64,000 nucleotides of DNA from DASXQK01 sp963757155 (GTDB lineage Bacteria; Pseudomonadota; Alphaproteobacteria; Dongiales; Dongiaceae): NCBI GenBank assembly GCA_963757155.1, contig CAVWQS010000008.1:186001-250000 (forward strand), read 5' to 3'. Both the position numbers and the translations under genes were made by a program. The notes beneath the pieces are model-generated. The model was given only the letters and a program-made list of their open reading frames with translations. It was not told where the DNA came from and ran no database searches. Position 1 is the first letter of the stretch. The number at the start of each line of letters is the position of its first letter. Below, one piece after another: positions 1-8,468 of this stretch.

Positions 1-923
1 TCCAGGGTCGAGCGCGTGGAATAGAGGGAATAGGGATCGGTCGAGCCGCCCATCACCAGCTCGCCGCGATCGGACTGCGAGACATAGACATGGAGCGAGC
101 CGGAAACGACGATCTGATCGAGGAAGGGCTTCAGGGGTACCGAGACGCAGGCCTGCAGCGGGATGGTGCGGATGGGCAGGCGGAAGCCTGCCAGGGCCGA
201 GACGCGGCTGCTGGAGCCGGCGACGCATTGCAGCACCTTGCCGCAGGCGATATGGCCGCGGTTCGTATCCACGCCGGTGACGCGGCCCTTCTCGATGGTG
301 AAGCCGGTGACCTCCGTCTGGGTATGGATCTCCGCCCCCCGCTCGGTGGCGTAGCGGGCATAGCCCCAGGCGACGGCGTCATGGCGGGCGATGGCGCCCG
401 GCGGATGATAGAGCGCGCCCAGGATGGGATAGCGCACATCCTCGGACATGTTCAGCGCCGGACAGAGCCGGTGGATGTCGTCGGGATAGATGACCTCGGA
501 ATCCACGCCCAGATGCTTGTTCACCTCGGCGCGCCAGCGGCTGGTGCGCATGGCGGCATCGGTATGGGCCAAGGTGAAATGGCCGCGGACGGAATAGAGG
601 ATGTTGTAGTCGAAATCCTCGCTCAGCCCCTGATAGAGCCGGACGGATTCGTCGTAGAAGCGCACCCCCTCCGGCGTCAGATAGTTCGAGCGGATGATGG
701 CCGTGTTGCGCGCGGTATTGCCGCCGGCGAGATAACCCTTGTCCAGCACCGCGACATTGGTGATGCCCCAGTCCTTGGCCAGGTAATAGGCCGCGGCGAG
801 ACCGTGGCCGCCGGCGCCGACGATGACGACGTCGTAGGCGGGCTTGAGCTCCGTGGCCTTGGGGAAATGGCGCTTGGCCGGGTATTTGCTGCTGAGCCCG
901 TATTTCAGGAGAGCGAATGGCAT
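1..923 (-). CDS. soxB: Sarcosine oxidase beta subunit-like FAD oxidoreductase (partial, runs off left edge)
   Basis: Cytosolic flavoprotein of the DAO family; the heterotetrameric enzyme demethylates sarcosine to glycine and formaldehyde. The related MgdA acts on N-methylglutamate. About 307 codons are visible of roughly 400 in the family. An N-terminal Rossmann FAD motif DVVIVGAGGHGLAAAYYLA lies at residues 31-49. GAIARHDAVAW puts a His near residue 181, in the region where SoxB carries covalent FMN. GGSTDPYSLYS lies just before the edge. The start ATG at 923 has AAGGA about 8 bases upstream. The gene reads leftward, so any soxD, soxA and soxG would lie outside the window. It belongs with the second SoxB-like gene and the glutamate-synthase-like operon to the right. 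Family is secure; sarcosine versus N-methylglutamate as substrate is open. Confidence 0.9.
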   Translation of the reverse strand, partial: MPFALLKYGLSSKYPAKRHFPKATELKPAYDVVIVGAGGHGLAAAYYLAKDWGITNVAVLDKGYLAGGNTARNTAIIRSNYLTPEGVRFYDESVRLYQGLSEDFDYNILYSVRGHFTLAHTDAAMRTSRWRAEVNKHLGVDSEVIYPDDIHRLCPALNMSEDVRYPILGALYHPPGAIARHDAVAWGYARYATERGAEIHTQTEVTGFTIEKGRVTGVDTNRGHIACGKVLQCVAGSSSRVSALAGFRLPIRTIPLQACVSVPLKPFLDQIVVSGSLHVYVSQSDRGELVMGGSTDPYSLYSTRSTL

Positions 924-1081
924 GAGGTGTTCCTTGGGGCCCCCGGCAGGCGCGAAAACCGCGCACCAATCCCGTGCCGCAAGCTACAAATTGGTTTCCT
1001 CTGGAGCAAGAAATTTTCCGCTAAACTGCGGTCCGCACAAGGGACCATTGGCCCGGAATTGGGCGAGGGAAAGCAGGCTGA

Positions 1082-1693
1082 ATGGCTGAGAAGCCCGACA
1101 ATGTCGTGTTGACCAAGGCCGCGGCGGCGGCGCTCCGCCGCGAGTTCCTGGGCTGGCAATGCCGCCTGCGCCAGATGGCGGCGCGCGAGAGCGGCGGACG
1201 CCCCTCCTCCGGCATGCGGCCCCGGGTCACGACCCGCGAGGGCCATGAGATCGCGCCCGGGATCGTCGTGCTGATCGTCGAGGCCGAGCCGGCCGTCAGC
1301 ACCCAGCTCTTCCGTCATCAATTTATGAAGACCGAGGACCCGAACGAGCGCTACGACAAGATCCTGGAGATCCTCCAGGCGAGCTATTTCCAGCAGCCGG
1401 GCCTATTCTCCGATGTCATGACCGCGCTGTTCGGTGCCGCGTCTCCCGTGGCGGCCCGGCTTCTGAGCCATGGCCGCTGCGTGCTCGAATTCGAGCAATA
1501 TGCCCAGGGCTACCGGATTCCCTGCGCGGTCGCCGGGCTGGCCCAGCGCCATCCCTTCTACCAGGCCACCTATTGGCACAACCGGATGTTCAATCCCCAT
1601 CTGCCGGAGGGCGTCCAGATCCTGGCCTTCACGCCGGACTGGACCCATGCGGCGGATTATCGGACAGACCCGGAGAGCGAGTCCCAGCCATGA
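1082..1693 (+). CDS. Conserved hypothetical protein, 203 aa
   Basis: I do not recognise this protein. It has no signal peptide, membrane segment or familiar catalytic motif, and looks like a soluble alpha/beta protein rich in aromatic residues in its second half (FYQATYWHNRMFNP around residues 160-173). The start ATG at 1082 follows a purine-rich stretch (GAGGGAAAGCAGG). Its TGA overlaps the ATG of the next gene by four bases (ATGA at 1690-1693), so the two are probably translated together. Because the partner is an SMI1/KNR4-like protein, a family that often provides immunity, a toxin/immunity-like or partner role is conceivable, but nothing in this sequence shows it. Confidence 0.7.
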   Translation: MAEKPDNVVLTKAAAAALRREFLGWQCRLRQMAARESGGRPSSGMRPRVTTREGHEIAPGIVVLIVEAEPAVSTQLFRHQFMKTEDPNERYDKILEILQASYFQQPGLFSDVMTALFGAASPVAARLLSHGRCVLEFEQYAQGYRIPCAVAGLAQRHPFYQATYWHNRMFNPHLPEGVQILAFTPDWTHAADYRTDPESESQP

Positions 1694-2350
1694 ATCCAGC
1701 CATTGCCGACCTCCTCGCCCCCGCCAGCTTTCGCCTCTCCAAGGCCGAGGCCGTGCTGACGCCCTATGTGGAAAGTGCTGCCGGACCGCTGGCCGGCGAG
1801 CTCCAGGCGCTGCTGCGCGTGCGCAACGGCTTCTATGCCTTCTCCAATGCCTTGCATGTCTTCCCCTCGGTCTCCTCCGATCTCTCCTGGGGGCTGGAGG
1901 ATTGGAACATGCCGGGCCTCTGGAAGCATGAATATGAATCCTTCGTCGATCCCGGCCTCTGCTTCGCCCAGGATACTTTCGCCAATCAGTTCTCCATCAA
2001 GGAAGGCACCATCTGCCGCTTCGATGCGGAGACCGGCGTGCTCACGCCGGTCGCCGCGACCGTCGCCAAATGGGCCGAGCTGATTCAGAGCAACGACCGG
2101 CTCTGGACGGGATGGCCCACCGCCTATCGCTGGAAGGAGAAGCATGGCCCCATTCCCCTCCACCAGCGCCTGCAGCCGGCGACCCCCTTCTGCTGCGGGG
2201 GCAGCGATGAGATCGAGAAGTTGGCCGCGGTCGATGCGGCGTTGCTGCTGGGCTTCTGGGGGAAGTTCGCGACCGAGATTCACGAGCTGCCCGATGGGGC
2301 AACGATCAAGATTACCTTCACCGACGATGACCCTCCGGCCTGCGGATTGA
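1690..2350 (+). CDS. SMI1/KNR4 (SUKH)-like protein, 3' end probably frameshifted
   Basis: The protein resembles SMI1/KNR4 (SUKH) proteins: an N-terminal LRVRNGFYAF segment, a central FAQDTFANQFS block followed by RFDAETG, and a C-terminal segment with PFCCGG and ELPDGATIKITF. In this family the chain usually ends shortly after the PDGA motif. Here the frame stays open through the next gene to 2889. Removing one base near 2336 would end the protein at the TGA at 2348-2350, about 219 aa, so I place the end there; this repair is inferred. SUKH proteins are used as immunity proteins against contact-dependent or polymorphic toxins, but no toxin is seen. Start ATG overlaps the stop of the preceding gene. 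Confidence 0.6.
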
Positions 2351-2435
2351 TCGCCTCCACTGAAGGCATGGTTAGCTCTGGAAAGAACCTGAGGCCGACG
2401 CCACATTCATGGCTAACCCTGATCGGGAGGAAGTC

Positions 2436-2889
2436 ATGGCAGACAAGCAGGGAATCCCGGCCCAAGCTGGTCGGCGTCAATCATATCGCGCTCGAGGTGG
2501 GCGACATCGAGGAGGCGCTGGCCTTCTACGGCCGGATCTTCGATTTCTCCTTGCGCGGCAAGAGCAAGGGTCAGGCCTTCATCGACATGGGCGACCAGTT
2601 CCTCGCCTTGATGGCGACGAAGGACAAGCATCGGGACGACGGGCGGCATTTCGGCGTGGTGGTCGACGACCGCTCCGCCGTCCGGGAGCTGGTCAAGGCG
2701 GCCGGCGGGCGGCTGTTGCCCGGACCCTTCCTGGATTTCCTCGATCCCTGGGGCAACCGGGTGGAGGTCGTGGACTATGCCGATATCCAATTCACCAAGG
2801 CGCCCCATGTGCTGCGCGGCATGGGCCTCGACCTCGGGAAGAACGAGGGCGCGCTGCGCGAGCTGACGGAAAAGGGCATGGCGCCGTAG
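2436..2889 (+). pseudogene. VOC (glyoxalase/bleomycin resistance) family protein, frameshifted
   Basis: A strong ribosome binding site (GGGAGGAAG) sits just before the ATG at 2436, which begins MADKQGIPA. The conserved VOC domain (KLVGVNHIALEVGDIEEA, then FIDMGDQFLALM, FGVVVDD and DPWGNRVEVVDY) lies in a different frame. Deleting one C from the GGCCC run near 2460 joins the two parts cleanly into about 150 residues. VOC proteins are small metal-dependent enzymes or binding proteins with paired beta-alpha-beta-beta-beta units; substrate cannot be told. The shifted frame happens to be open with the upstream SUKH-like gene, giving an apparent fusion that I regard as spurious. Confidence 0.8.
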
Positions 2890-2917
2890 GAGCACAAGCG
2901 GCGCCGTTACCTTCGCT

Positions 2918-3005
2918 CGTCACCCCGGCGAAAGCCGGGGTCCAGGGGCCACATGCTCTGCACCTCGCCCCATGGCCCTGGATTCCGGCTTTCGCCGGAA
3001 TGACG
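2918..3005. repeat. REP-like inverted repeat element, family 1
   Basis: The left arm begins CGTCACCCCGGCGAAAGCC and the right arm is its imperfect reverse complement, ending in GGAATGACG. Each arm also contains a smaller hairpin (CCGGCGAAAGCCGG), and CCAGGG sits at the inner end of each arm. The same organisation recurs at 28272-28350 and, degenerate, at 12528-12615. It lies between convergent genes, so it could fold in transcripts from both sides. Confidence 0.85.
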
Positions 3006-3080
3006 GAAGGGGATGAGGCAGTCGGTTTAGCAAGTTGTCCGCGAGGATCTGACGGGTATCGAGCGGGTCGTCCTATCCAC

Positions 3081-3110
3081 AAAAAGAGAGGCCGGCGCTT
3101 GGCCGGCCTC
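3081..3110 (-). terminator. Rho-independent terminator of the glx operon
   Basis: On the minus strand a perfect 9-bp stem GAGGCCGGC / GCCGGCCTC with a 5-base loop (3088-3110) is followed at once by TCTTTTTG. It lies about 30 bases past the end of the last gene of the operon, as expected for an intrinsic terminator. Confidence 0.88.
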
Positions 3111-3139
3111 CCCCGCAAGTCCCCCAATTTTTGTTCTTG

Positions 3140-3657
3140 TCAGAACTTGCGATATGCCTTGTTCAGATCGATCAGCGGGTGGCGCGGCGGACATCTGGAA
3201 CTTGATCAGCAGCTCGCGCGCGATCATGTCGCGGTCCTGCTGATTGTCCGGCAGCTTCATCCCCTTCGGGCACCGTCACCCAGCCATTCACATTGCGGTC
3301 GAAGATCGCCGCCCGGCCTTCTTCATAGCCGAGATGGACGTCCTCGAGCCAGTTCAAATCGTCCCAGCCCATGACCTCCATGTATTTCTTGAGGAAGGGC
3401 GTGAGGCGCTTGTAGTCCGGCACGAGATTGACGTCGTAGCGATAGCCGATGTGCTGCCCGATCTCCTTCTCGCGGGCCGAATCGAGGCCCGAGGTCTTGA
3501 TGAAGTGATCGATATCCTTGCTGCCGGACGGCTTGGCCGCGGCGGTCTTGGCGGCCTTCGGCTTGGCGCCGATGGATTTGACCGGCGCGGGTTTCGCCTT
3601 GGCCTTCGTCTTGGCTTTGGCTTTGACGTATTTGCTGAGCTTGGTGACCTTCGCCAT
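3140..3657 (-). pseudogene. Lys/Ala-rich-tailed hypothetical protein of the glx operon, two frameshifts
   Basis: Unrecognised family. Residues 1-47 form a basic, low-complexity Lys/Ala/Pro tail (KAKAKTKAKAKPAPVK) like a histone-H1-type or ribosomal-type extension. The rest is a compact acidic and aromatic domain (HIGYRYDVNLVPDYKRL, then KKYMEVMGWDDLNWLEDVH). The intact C-terminus is recovered only by deleting one base in the G run opposite 3261-3264 and one opposite 3177-3179. This gives MKLPDNQQDRDMIARELLIK and then a tail ending LIDLNKAYRKF before the TGA at 3140-3142, about 171 aa. It starts 12 bases after glxD and is last before the terminator, so it is probably cotranscribed with the glx genes. 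Function unknown. Confidence 0.65.
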
Positions 3658-3669
3658 CTCTATCGTCCC

Positions 3670-5053
3670 TCAATAGCGATTCATGTCGGGCCGGCCGACG
3701 GTATGCTGCGAGCCGGCGAGCGGCACCATGGCCAGCGCCGAAGCCTCCATGGTGAGCGCCGCCAGATCTTCCGGCTCCAGGCTATGGACATTGGTCTTGC
3801 CGCAGGCCCGCGCCATCATCTGGGCCTCGATGGTGAGGCAGTGCAGGAAGTTATAGACCCGCTCCGCCGCCGCATCGGGATCCAGGCGCTTGCGCAGCAC
3901 CGGATCCTGGGTCGCCACCCCCACGGGGCAGCGGCCGGTATGGCAATGGTAGCAATGCCCGGCCTCGACGCCGATCTCGCGCTCGAAATCGGCCTCGGGG
4001 ATGTCCTTGTTGCAGTTGAGGGCCATCAGCGCGGAATGGCCGATGGCGACCGCATCGGCGCCGAGCGCCAGGGCCTTGGCCACATCGGCGCCGTTGCGGA
4101 TGCCGCCGGCATAGACCAGCGAGATCTCCCCGGTCTTGCCCACATCGTCCAGCGCCTTGCGGGCCTGGCGGATGGCGGCGATGCCGGGAACGCCGGTCTC
4201 TTCCGTGGCGATATGCGGGCCGGCACCGGTGCCGCCCTCCATGCCGTCGATATAGATGCTGTCGGGCCCGGTCTTGGCCGCCATGCGCACGTCGTCATAG
4301 ACGCGGGCGGCCCCCAGCTTCAGCTGGATCGGGATCTCGCCATTGGTCGCCTCGCGGATCTCCTGGATCTTGAGGGCGAGATCGTCGGGGCCGAGCCAAT
4401 CGGGATGGCGCGCCGGCGAGCGCTGGTCGATGCCGGCGGGGAGCGAGCGCATCTCCGCCACCTGGTCCGTCACCTTCTGGCCCATGAGATGGCCGCCGAG
4501 GCCGACCTTGCAGCCCTGGCCGATGAAGAACTCGCAGGCGTCCGCCAGGCGCAGATGGTTCGGGTTGAAGCCGTAGCGCGACTGGATGCACTGGTAGAAC
4601 CATTTCGAGGAATAGCGCCGCTCGTCGGGGATCATGCCGCCCTCGCCGGAGCAGGTCGCCGTGCCCGGCCATGGTGGCGCCGCGGGCGAGCGCGATCTTG
4701 GCTTCGAAGCTCAGCGCCCCGAAGCTCATGCCGGTGATATAGACCGGCACGTCGAGCACCAGCGGCCGCTTGGCCTTGGGGCCGATCACCGTCTTGGTCT
4801 CGCATTTCTCGCGATAGCCCTCGATGACGAAGCGGGTCAGCGTGCCGGGCAGGAAGGTGAGATCGTCCCAGGTCGGGATCTTCTTGAACAGCGAGAAGCC
4901 GCGCATGCGATAGCGGCCGAGCTCGCTCTTGATATGGATGTCGTCGATGACCTGCGGCGGGAACATGAAGCTGCTGCCGAGCAGGCTGGTGTTGCGCTTC
5001 AGCTTCGTCTTTTTTGCCGGAGCCGTCGCAGGCGCCTTCTTCTCTCTTGCCAT
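3670..5053 (-). pseudogene. glxD: Glutamate synthase large-subunit-like protein GlxD/MgsC, frameshifted
   Basis: Corresponds to the FMN-binding synthase domain of glutamate synthase, made as a free subunit. In GlxBCD/MgsABC complexes it carries out the reductive step that forms glutamate or N-methylglutamate. N-terminal part: LVLDVPVYITGMSFGALS, then ARGATMAG. C-terminal part: IPDERRYSSKWFYQCIQ, IYIDGMEGGTGAGP, and a Cys cluster HCYHCHTGRCPVGVATQD that matches the iron-sulfur site of glutamate synthase. One extra base in the C run at 4663-4665 shifts the frame; deleting it restores GTATCSGEGG, giving about 460 aa, normal for the family. ATG at 5053 has AGGAGAG seven bases upstream. Cotranscribed with glxC, 23 bases away. 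Confidence 0.88.
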
Positions 5054-5076
5054 GATCTATCTCTCCTGCACGCGGC

Positions 5077-5913
5077 TCAAAGGATCAGCTTCTTTTCGGT
5101 GGGCTCGAGATTGTCGTAGTTCCAGAGCTGCCGCCCCGCGACGATCTTCTGCATGTTGCGCACGCCGTTCGGCGCTTTGAGGTCGTACATCTTCAGCTTG
5201 CGCTCGAGCCATTGCACGTCGAGGTCGGTCATCTCGCCGGGCACCGCATCGACGCCCAGACCGTCGATCTTGCCGCCGACATAGATCGTGCCGTCATACA
5301 TGGAATCGCCGAGATTCTTGCCGGCATCGCCCAGGATGACCATGCGGCCGCGCTGCATCATGAAGCCGCAGAAGGCCCCTGCCCTGCCGCCGACGAGGAT
5401 GGTGCCGCCCTTCATGTCGATGCCGACGCGGGCACCGACATCGCCCATGCAGACGAGGTCGCCGCCGCGCAGCGCCGCCCCGAAGGTCGAGCCGGCGTTC
5501 TTCTCGATCACCACGGTGCCGGCCATCATGTTCTCGGCGCAGGACCAGCCGACCCGGCCCTTGATGCGGATGTTCGGCCCGTCGATCAGCCCGCAGCCGA
5601 AATAGCCGAGGCTGCCCTCGATATGCAGGTTCAGGCGATTGAGGATGCCCACGGCGAGCGAATGCTTGGCGCCGGGGTTCTTCATCACGATGGTGCCGTA
5701 GCCCTGGCTCATCAGCTCGCGGAGCTTCAGATTGACCTGGCGCGGATCCAGATTGGCGCAGTCGAATTCGGCGCGCTTGTTGTAATCGACCTCGAAGGCG
5801 TCGGGATAGGTGAAGCGCTCCTCCTCCTCGGGCGAGAAGAAGCGCTGCTGGGTGCGGCCGGCGAGCTGCTCGGTATGCATCCCCATATCGGTGGCTTTGG
5901 TTCGGAGTGCCAT
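5077..5913 (-). CDS. glxC: GXGXG-motif glutamate synthase-like subunit GlxC/MgsB
   Basis: Equivalent of the C-terminal GXGXG beta-helix domain of glutamate synthase, a structural scaffold between the amidotransferase and synthase parts. The beta-helix repeats are visible through the middle and C-terminal half, for example GSTFGAALRGGDLVCMGDVG, GGTILVGGRAGAFCG and DGTIYVGGKIDGLGVDAVPG. 278 aa from the ATG at 5913; the frame is open further up to a TTG at 5925, but the ATG with purine-rich GAGAGAG just upstream is the better start. Lies between glxB and glxD in the same operon. Whether the complex makes glutamate or N-methylglutamate cannot be decided from sequence alone. Confidence 0.9.
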   Translation of the reverse strand: MALRTKATDMGMHTEQLAGRTQQRFFSPEEEERFTYPDAFEVDYNKRAEFDCANLDPRQVNLKLRELMSQGYGTIVMKNPGAKHSLAVGILNRLNLHIEGSLGYFGCGLIDGPNIRIKGRVGWSCAENMMAGTVVIEKNAGSTFGAALRGGDLVCMGDVGARVGIDMKGGTILVGGRAGAFCGFMMQRGRMVILGDAGKNLGDSMYDGTIYVGGKIDGLGVDAVPGEMTDLDVQWLERKLKMYDLKAPNGVRNMQKIVAGRQLWNYDNLEPTEKKLIL

Positions 5914-5948
5914 GGTCTCTCTCAAGTCTCCCGGTATCGGCAGCGAAG

Positions 5949-6884
5949 CTAGTTGTGCCAGACGCGCACTTCGCCCTCATAGGGATCGAAGGTATCGATC
6001 TCATGGGGGAAGACGCTGCGGATGGCCACTTCCTCGGAGGCGAGCGCGATGAACTCGTCGCTCTCGTAGAGCACCATGGGCTTGGCGGCCATCACGTCCT
6101 TGGCCATGCCGAGGCTGTCGGCGGTGGCGACCAGATAGGTGAAGACGCCGTCGAGCTCCTCGATGGAATCCGTCATGGCGTCCTTGAGATTGGCCCCCTG
6201 CTCCATCTTGTCGGCGAGATAGACGGCGATCAGCTCGGAGTCGCAGTTCGACATGAAGCGATGACCCTTGCGCTCCAGCGCCCGGCGGCCGTTCCAGTAA
6301 TTGGTCAGCTGGCCGTTGTGGACCACGGAGACGTCGGCGAAGGGATAGGCCCAATAGGGATGGGCCGAGCGGATATCGACATCGGATTCCGTCGCCATGC
6401 GGGTATGGCCGATGGCATGGGTCCCGATGAAGCCCGGCAGCTTGTACTGGCTGGCGACCCGGGCGGCATCGCCCAGATCCTTGATCAGCTCCAGCCCATG
6501 GCCGATGGAGAGGATCTCCGCACCGTCGACATCCTCGATGTAATTGGCCAGGCGCCGGCGGTCGCCCTCATATTCGATGCGGTAGCGGAAGGCATATTCC
6601 GTCGCCCCCGTCTCCTCGATGATCTTGGCCCCCAGCTCCTCGAGCCGGCGGTCGACCTCCGCATGGCGCTTCTTCACCTGGTGATGGATGTCGAAGCCCT
6701 TCGACATCTCATCCTGCTCGGCGAGCTTGAAGCGCAGCACCAGCTCGGTGCCCTTCGGCCTGCCGTAGAGGGCATAGCCCGTGGAATCCGGGCCGCGATG
6801 CTTCAGGGATTGCAGCATCGCGGTCATCTCCTGACCCACGTCGCCGCTCTTCCCGCGATGAATCAATCCAGCAATGCCGCACAT
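5949..6884 (-). CDS. glxB: Class II glutamine amidotransferase GlxB/MgsA
   Basis: Ntn-hydrolase glutaminase subunit that releases ammonia (or methylamine from gamma-glutamylmethylamide in the N-methylglutamate pathway) for the synthase subunit. The protein starts MCGIAGLIH, so Cys2 becomes the N-terminal nucleophile after Met removal. Further class II signatures are LKHRGPDSTG, GHTRMATESDVD, VVHNGQLTNYW and NCDSELIAVYL. 311 aa, matching stand-alone GlxB rather than the longer GltB N-domain. It lies 34 bases from the synthetase gene upstream and 35 from glxC downstream, in one operon. Confidence 0.92.
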   Translation of the reverse strand: MCGIAGLIHRGKSGDVGQEMTAMLQSLKHRGPDSTGYALYGRPKGTELVLRFKLAEQDEMSKGFDIHHQVKKRHAEVDRRLEELGAKIIEETGATEYAFRYRIEYEGDRRRLANYIEDVDGAEILSIGHGLELIKDLGDAARVASQYKLPGFIGTHAIGHTRMATESDVDIRSAHPYWAYPFADVSVVHNGQLTNYWNGRRALERKGHRFMSNCDSELIAVYLADKMEQGANLKDAMTDSIEELDGVFTYLVATADSLGMAKDVMAAKPMVLYESDEFIALASEEVAIRSVFPHEIDTFDPYEGEVRVWHN

Positions 6885-6918
6885 GAGGCGACCTCCTTTC
6901 GCTGATGCCCCAGACGTC

Positions 6919-8385
6919 CTAGGGCAGATAGTCCCAATACTGCTTCAGATCCCAGTCGGTGACGGTGGACATGAACTTCTCCCACTCGTCCCGCTTGTAG
7001 TGATTGAAGACCCGGTACATCTCGTCGGGCATGGCCGATTTGATGGTCTCGTCCTTCTCGAGCTCGAGCAAAGCGTCGCCCAGCGACATCGGCAGCTTCT
7101 TCACCTTCTTGCCGGCCGCCATGGCGGCATAGATGTTGCGCTCCTCGGGCTCGCCCGGATCCAGCTTCTGATTGATGCCGTCGTCGAAGGCCCTAAGGAT
7201 GCCGGCGGCCATCAGATAGGGGTTCACGGTCGAATCGACGGAGCGGTATTCGAAGCGGCCCGGCGCGGAGATGCGCAGCGCGCAGGTGCGGTTCTGATAG
7301 CCCCAATCGGCATAGACCGGCGCCCAGAAGCCGGTGTCCCAGAGGCGGCGGTAGGAATTGACGGTGGAAGAGCCGATGGCCGTCAGCGCGCCCACATGCT
7401 TGATCAGGCCGCCGATGCAATTGAGGCCGATGGGGCCCGGCTTGGCCTGGCCCTTCAGCGGCAGGAAGGTGTTCTCGCCGCCCTTCAGATACTGGAAATT
7501 GCCTTCCATGCCCGGCAGCTTGTCGTTGCCGAGCTTGTTCAGCTTCTCCTCGCCGCCGCGCCAGAGCGAGAGATTGTGGTGGCAGCCCGAGGCCGAGACG
7601 CCCATGAAGGGCTTGGCCATGAAGCAGGCGATCAGATTGAACTCGCGGGCGACCTGGGCGCAGATCTGGCGATAGGTGGTGAGCCGGTCCGCCGTGCGCA
7701 GGCAGTCGTCGAACATGAAGTTCAGCTCGAGCTGGCCCGGCGCGTCCTCGTGATCGCCCTGGATCATGTCGAGGCCCATGGCGCGGGAATATTCGATCGC
7801 CCGCATGAAGACCGGGCGGAGCGATTCGAACTGGTCGATGTGATAGCAATTGGGCTTGGAGAAGCCGCCGTCGGGCAGGCCGTCGGCGCCCTTCTTCAGC
7901 CACATCATCTCCGGCTCGCAGCCGTGGCGCAGATGCAGGCCCTTATGGGCCTTCTTGAACTCCTCATGGATGATCCTGAGATTGCCGCGGCAATCCGAGG
8001 TCAGATGCCCGCCGGGATTGACCTTCTCCTCGCGATTGCGGAAGCAGGTGCAGAAGACGCGGGCGACGCGCTTGTCCCAGGGCAGCTGCACGAAGGTCTC
8101 GGGGTCGGGAATGCCGACCAGCTCGGAGGCCTCGGGCCCATAGCCGATGTAGTTCTTGTGGCGGTCGACGAAGAGATTGGCGGTCGAGCCATAGACCAGC
8201 TGGAAGCCCTTCTCCGCCACTGTCTCCCAATGGTCCGACGGCACGCCCTTGCCGACGATGCGGCCGGTGACCGAGACGAACTGGTAGTAGATGTACTGGA
8301 TCCCCAGCTCCTTGATCTTCTCCCGGACCTGCTTCACCAGCTCCTTGCGGCCCTTGGCGTTAACGTGAGCTTCCAAGTCGGTCAT
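6919..8385 (-). CDS. glnT: Glutamine synthetase family protein (GlnT / gamma-glutamylmethylamide synthetase type)
   Basis: ATP-dependent ligase of the glutamine synthetase fold, 488 aa. It makes glutamine or, in the GmaS branch, gamma-glutamylmethylamide from glutamate and methylamine. Visible hallmarks are GDHEDAPGQLELNFMF in the catalytic beta-barrel, KPFMGVSASGCHHNLSLW near the nucleotide site, and NRTCALRISAPGRFEYR for glutamate binding. There is no C-terminal adenylylation loop of the GSI kind. The neighbours (GlxBCD and two SoxB-like oxidases) are those of the N-methylglutamate pathway, where GmaS feeds MgsABC. The rhizobial glnT-glx arrangement is the alternative reading. ATG at 8385. 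Substrate assignment is inference. Confidence 0.85.
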   Translation of the reverse strand: MTDLEAHVNAKGRKELVKQVREKIKELGIQYIYYQFVSVTGRIVGKGVPSDHWETVAEKGFQLVYGSTANLFVDRHKNYIGYGPEASELVGIPDPETFVQLPWDKRVARVFCTCFRNREEKVNPGGHLTSDCRGNLRIIHEEFKKAHKGLHLRHGCEPEMMWLKKGADGLPDGGFSKPNCYHIDQFESLRPVFMRAIEYSRAMGLDMIQGDHEDAPGQLELNFMFDDCLRTADRLTTYRQICAQVAREFNLIACFMAKPFMGVSASGCHHNLSLWRGGEEKLNKLGNDKLPGMEGNFQYLKGGENTFLPLKGQAKPGPIGLNCIGGLIKHVGALTAIGSSTVNSYRRLWDTGFWAPVYADWGYQNRTCALRISAPGRFEYRSVDSTVNPYLMAAGILRAFDDGINQKLDPGEPEERNIYAAMAAGKKVKKLPMSLGDALLELEKDETIKSAMPDEMYRVFNHYKRDEWEKFMSTVTDWDLKQYWDYLP

Positions 8386-8468
8386 ATGCTTCCCCTATTT
8401 TTCAAGTCTTGTCGTTGCCGTCGTTTCCCTGTCGATCGCCTATGTGCGTCTCTCGACCTCTGTCTCCG

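Noticed and set aside
1690..2889. An apparent fused SUKH-VOC protein in one open frame
   Set aside because: The VOC part has its own strong ribosome site and start at 2436 in another frame; a one-base insertion near 2460 only makes the frames coincide.
3244..4737. A 497-codon plus-strand frame over glxD
   Set aside because: No ribosome site or recognisable domain; it is the shadow of glxD.
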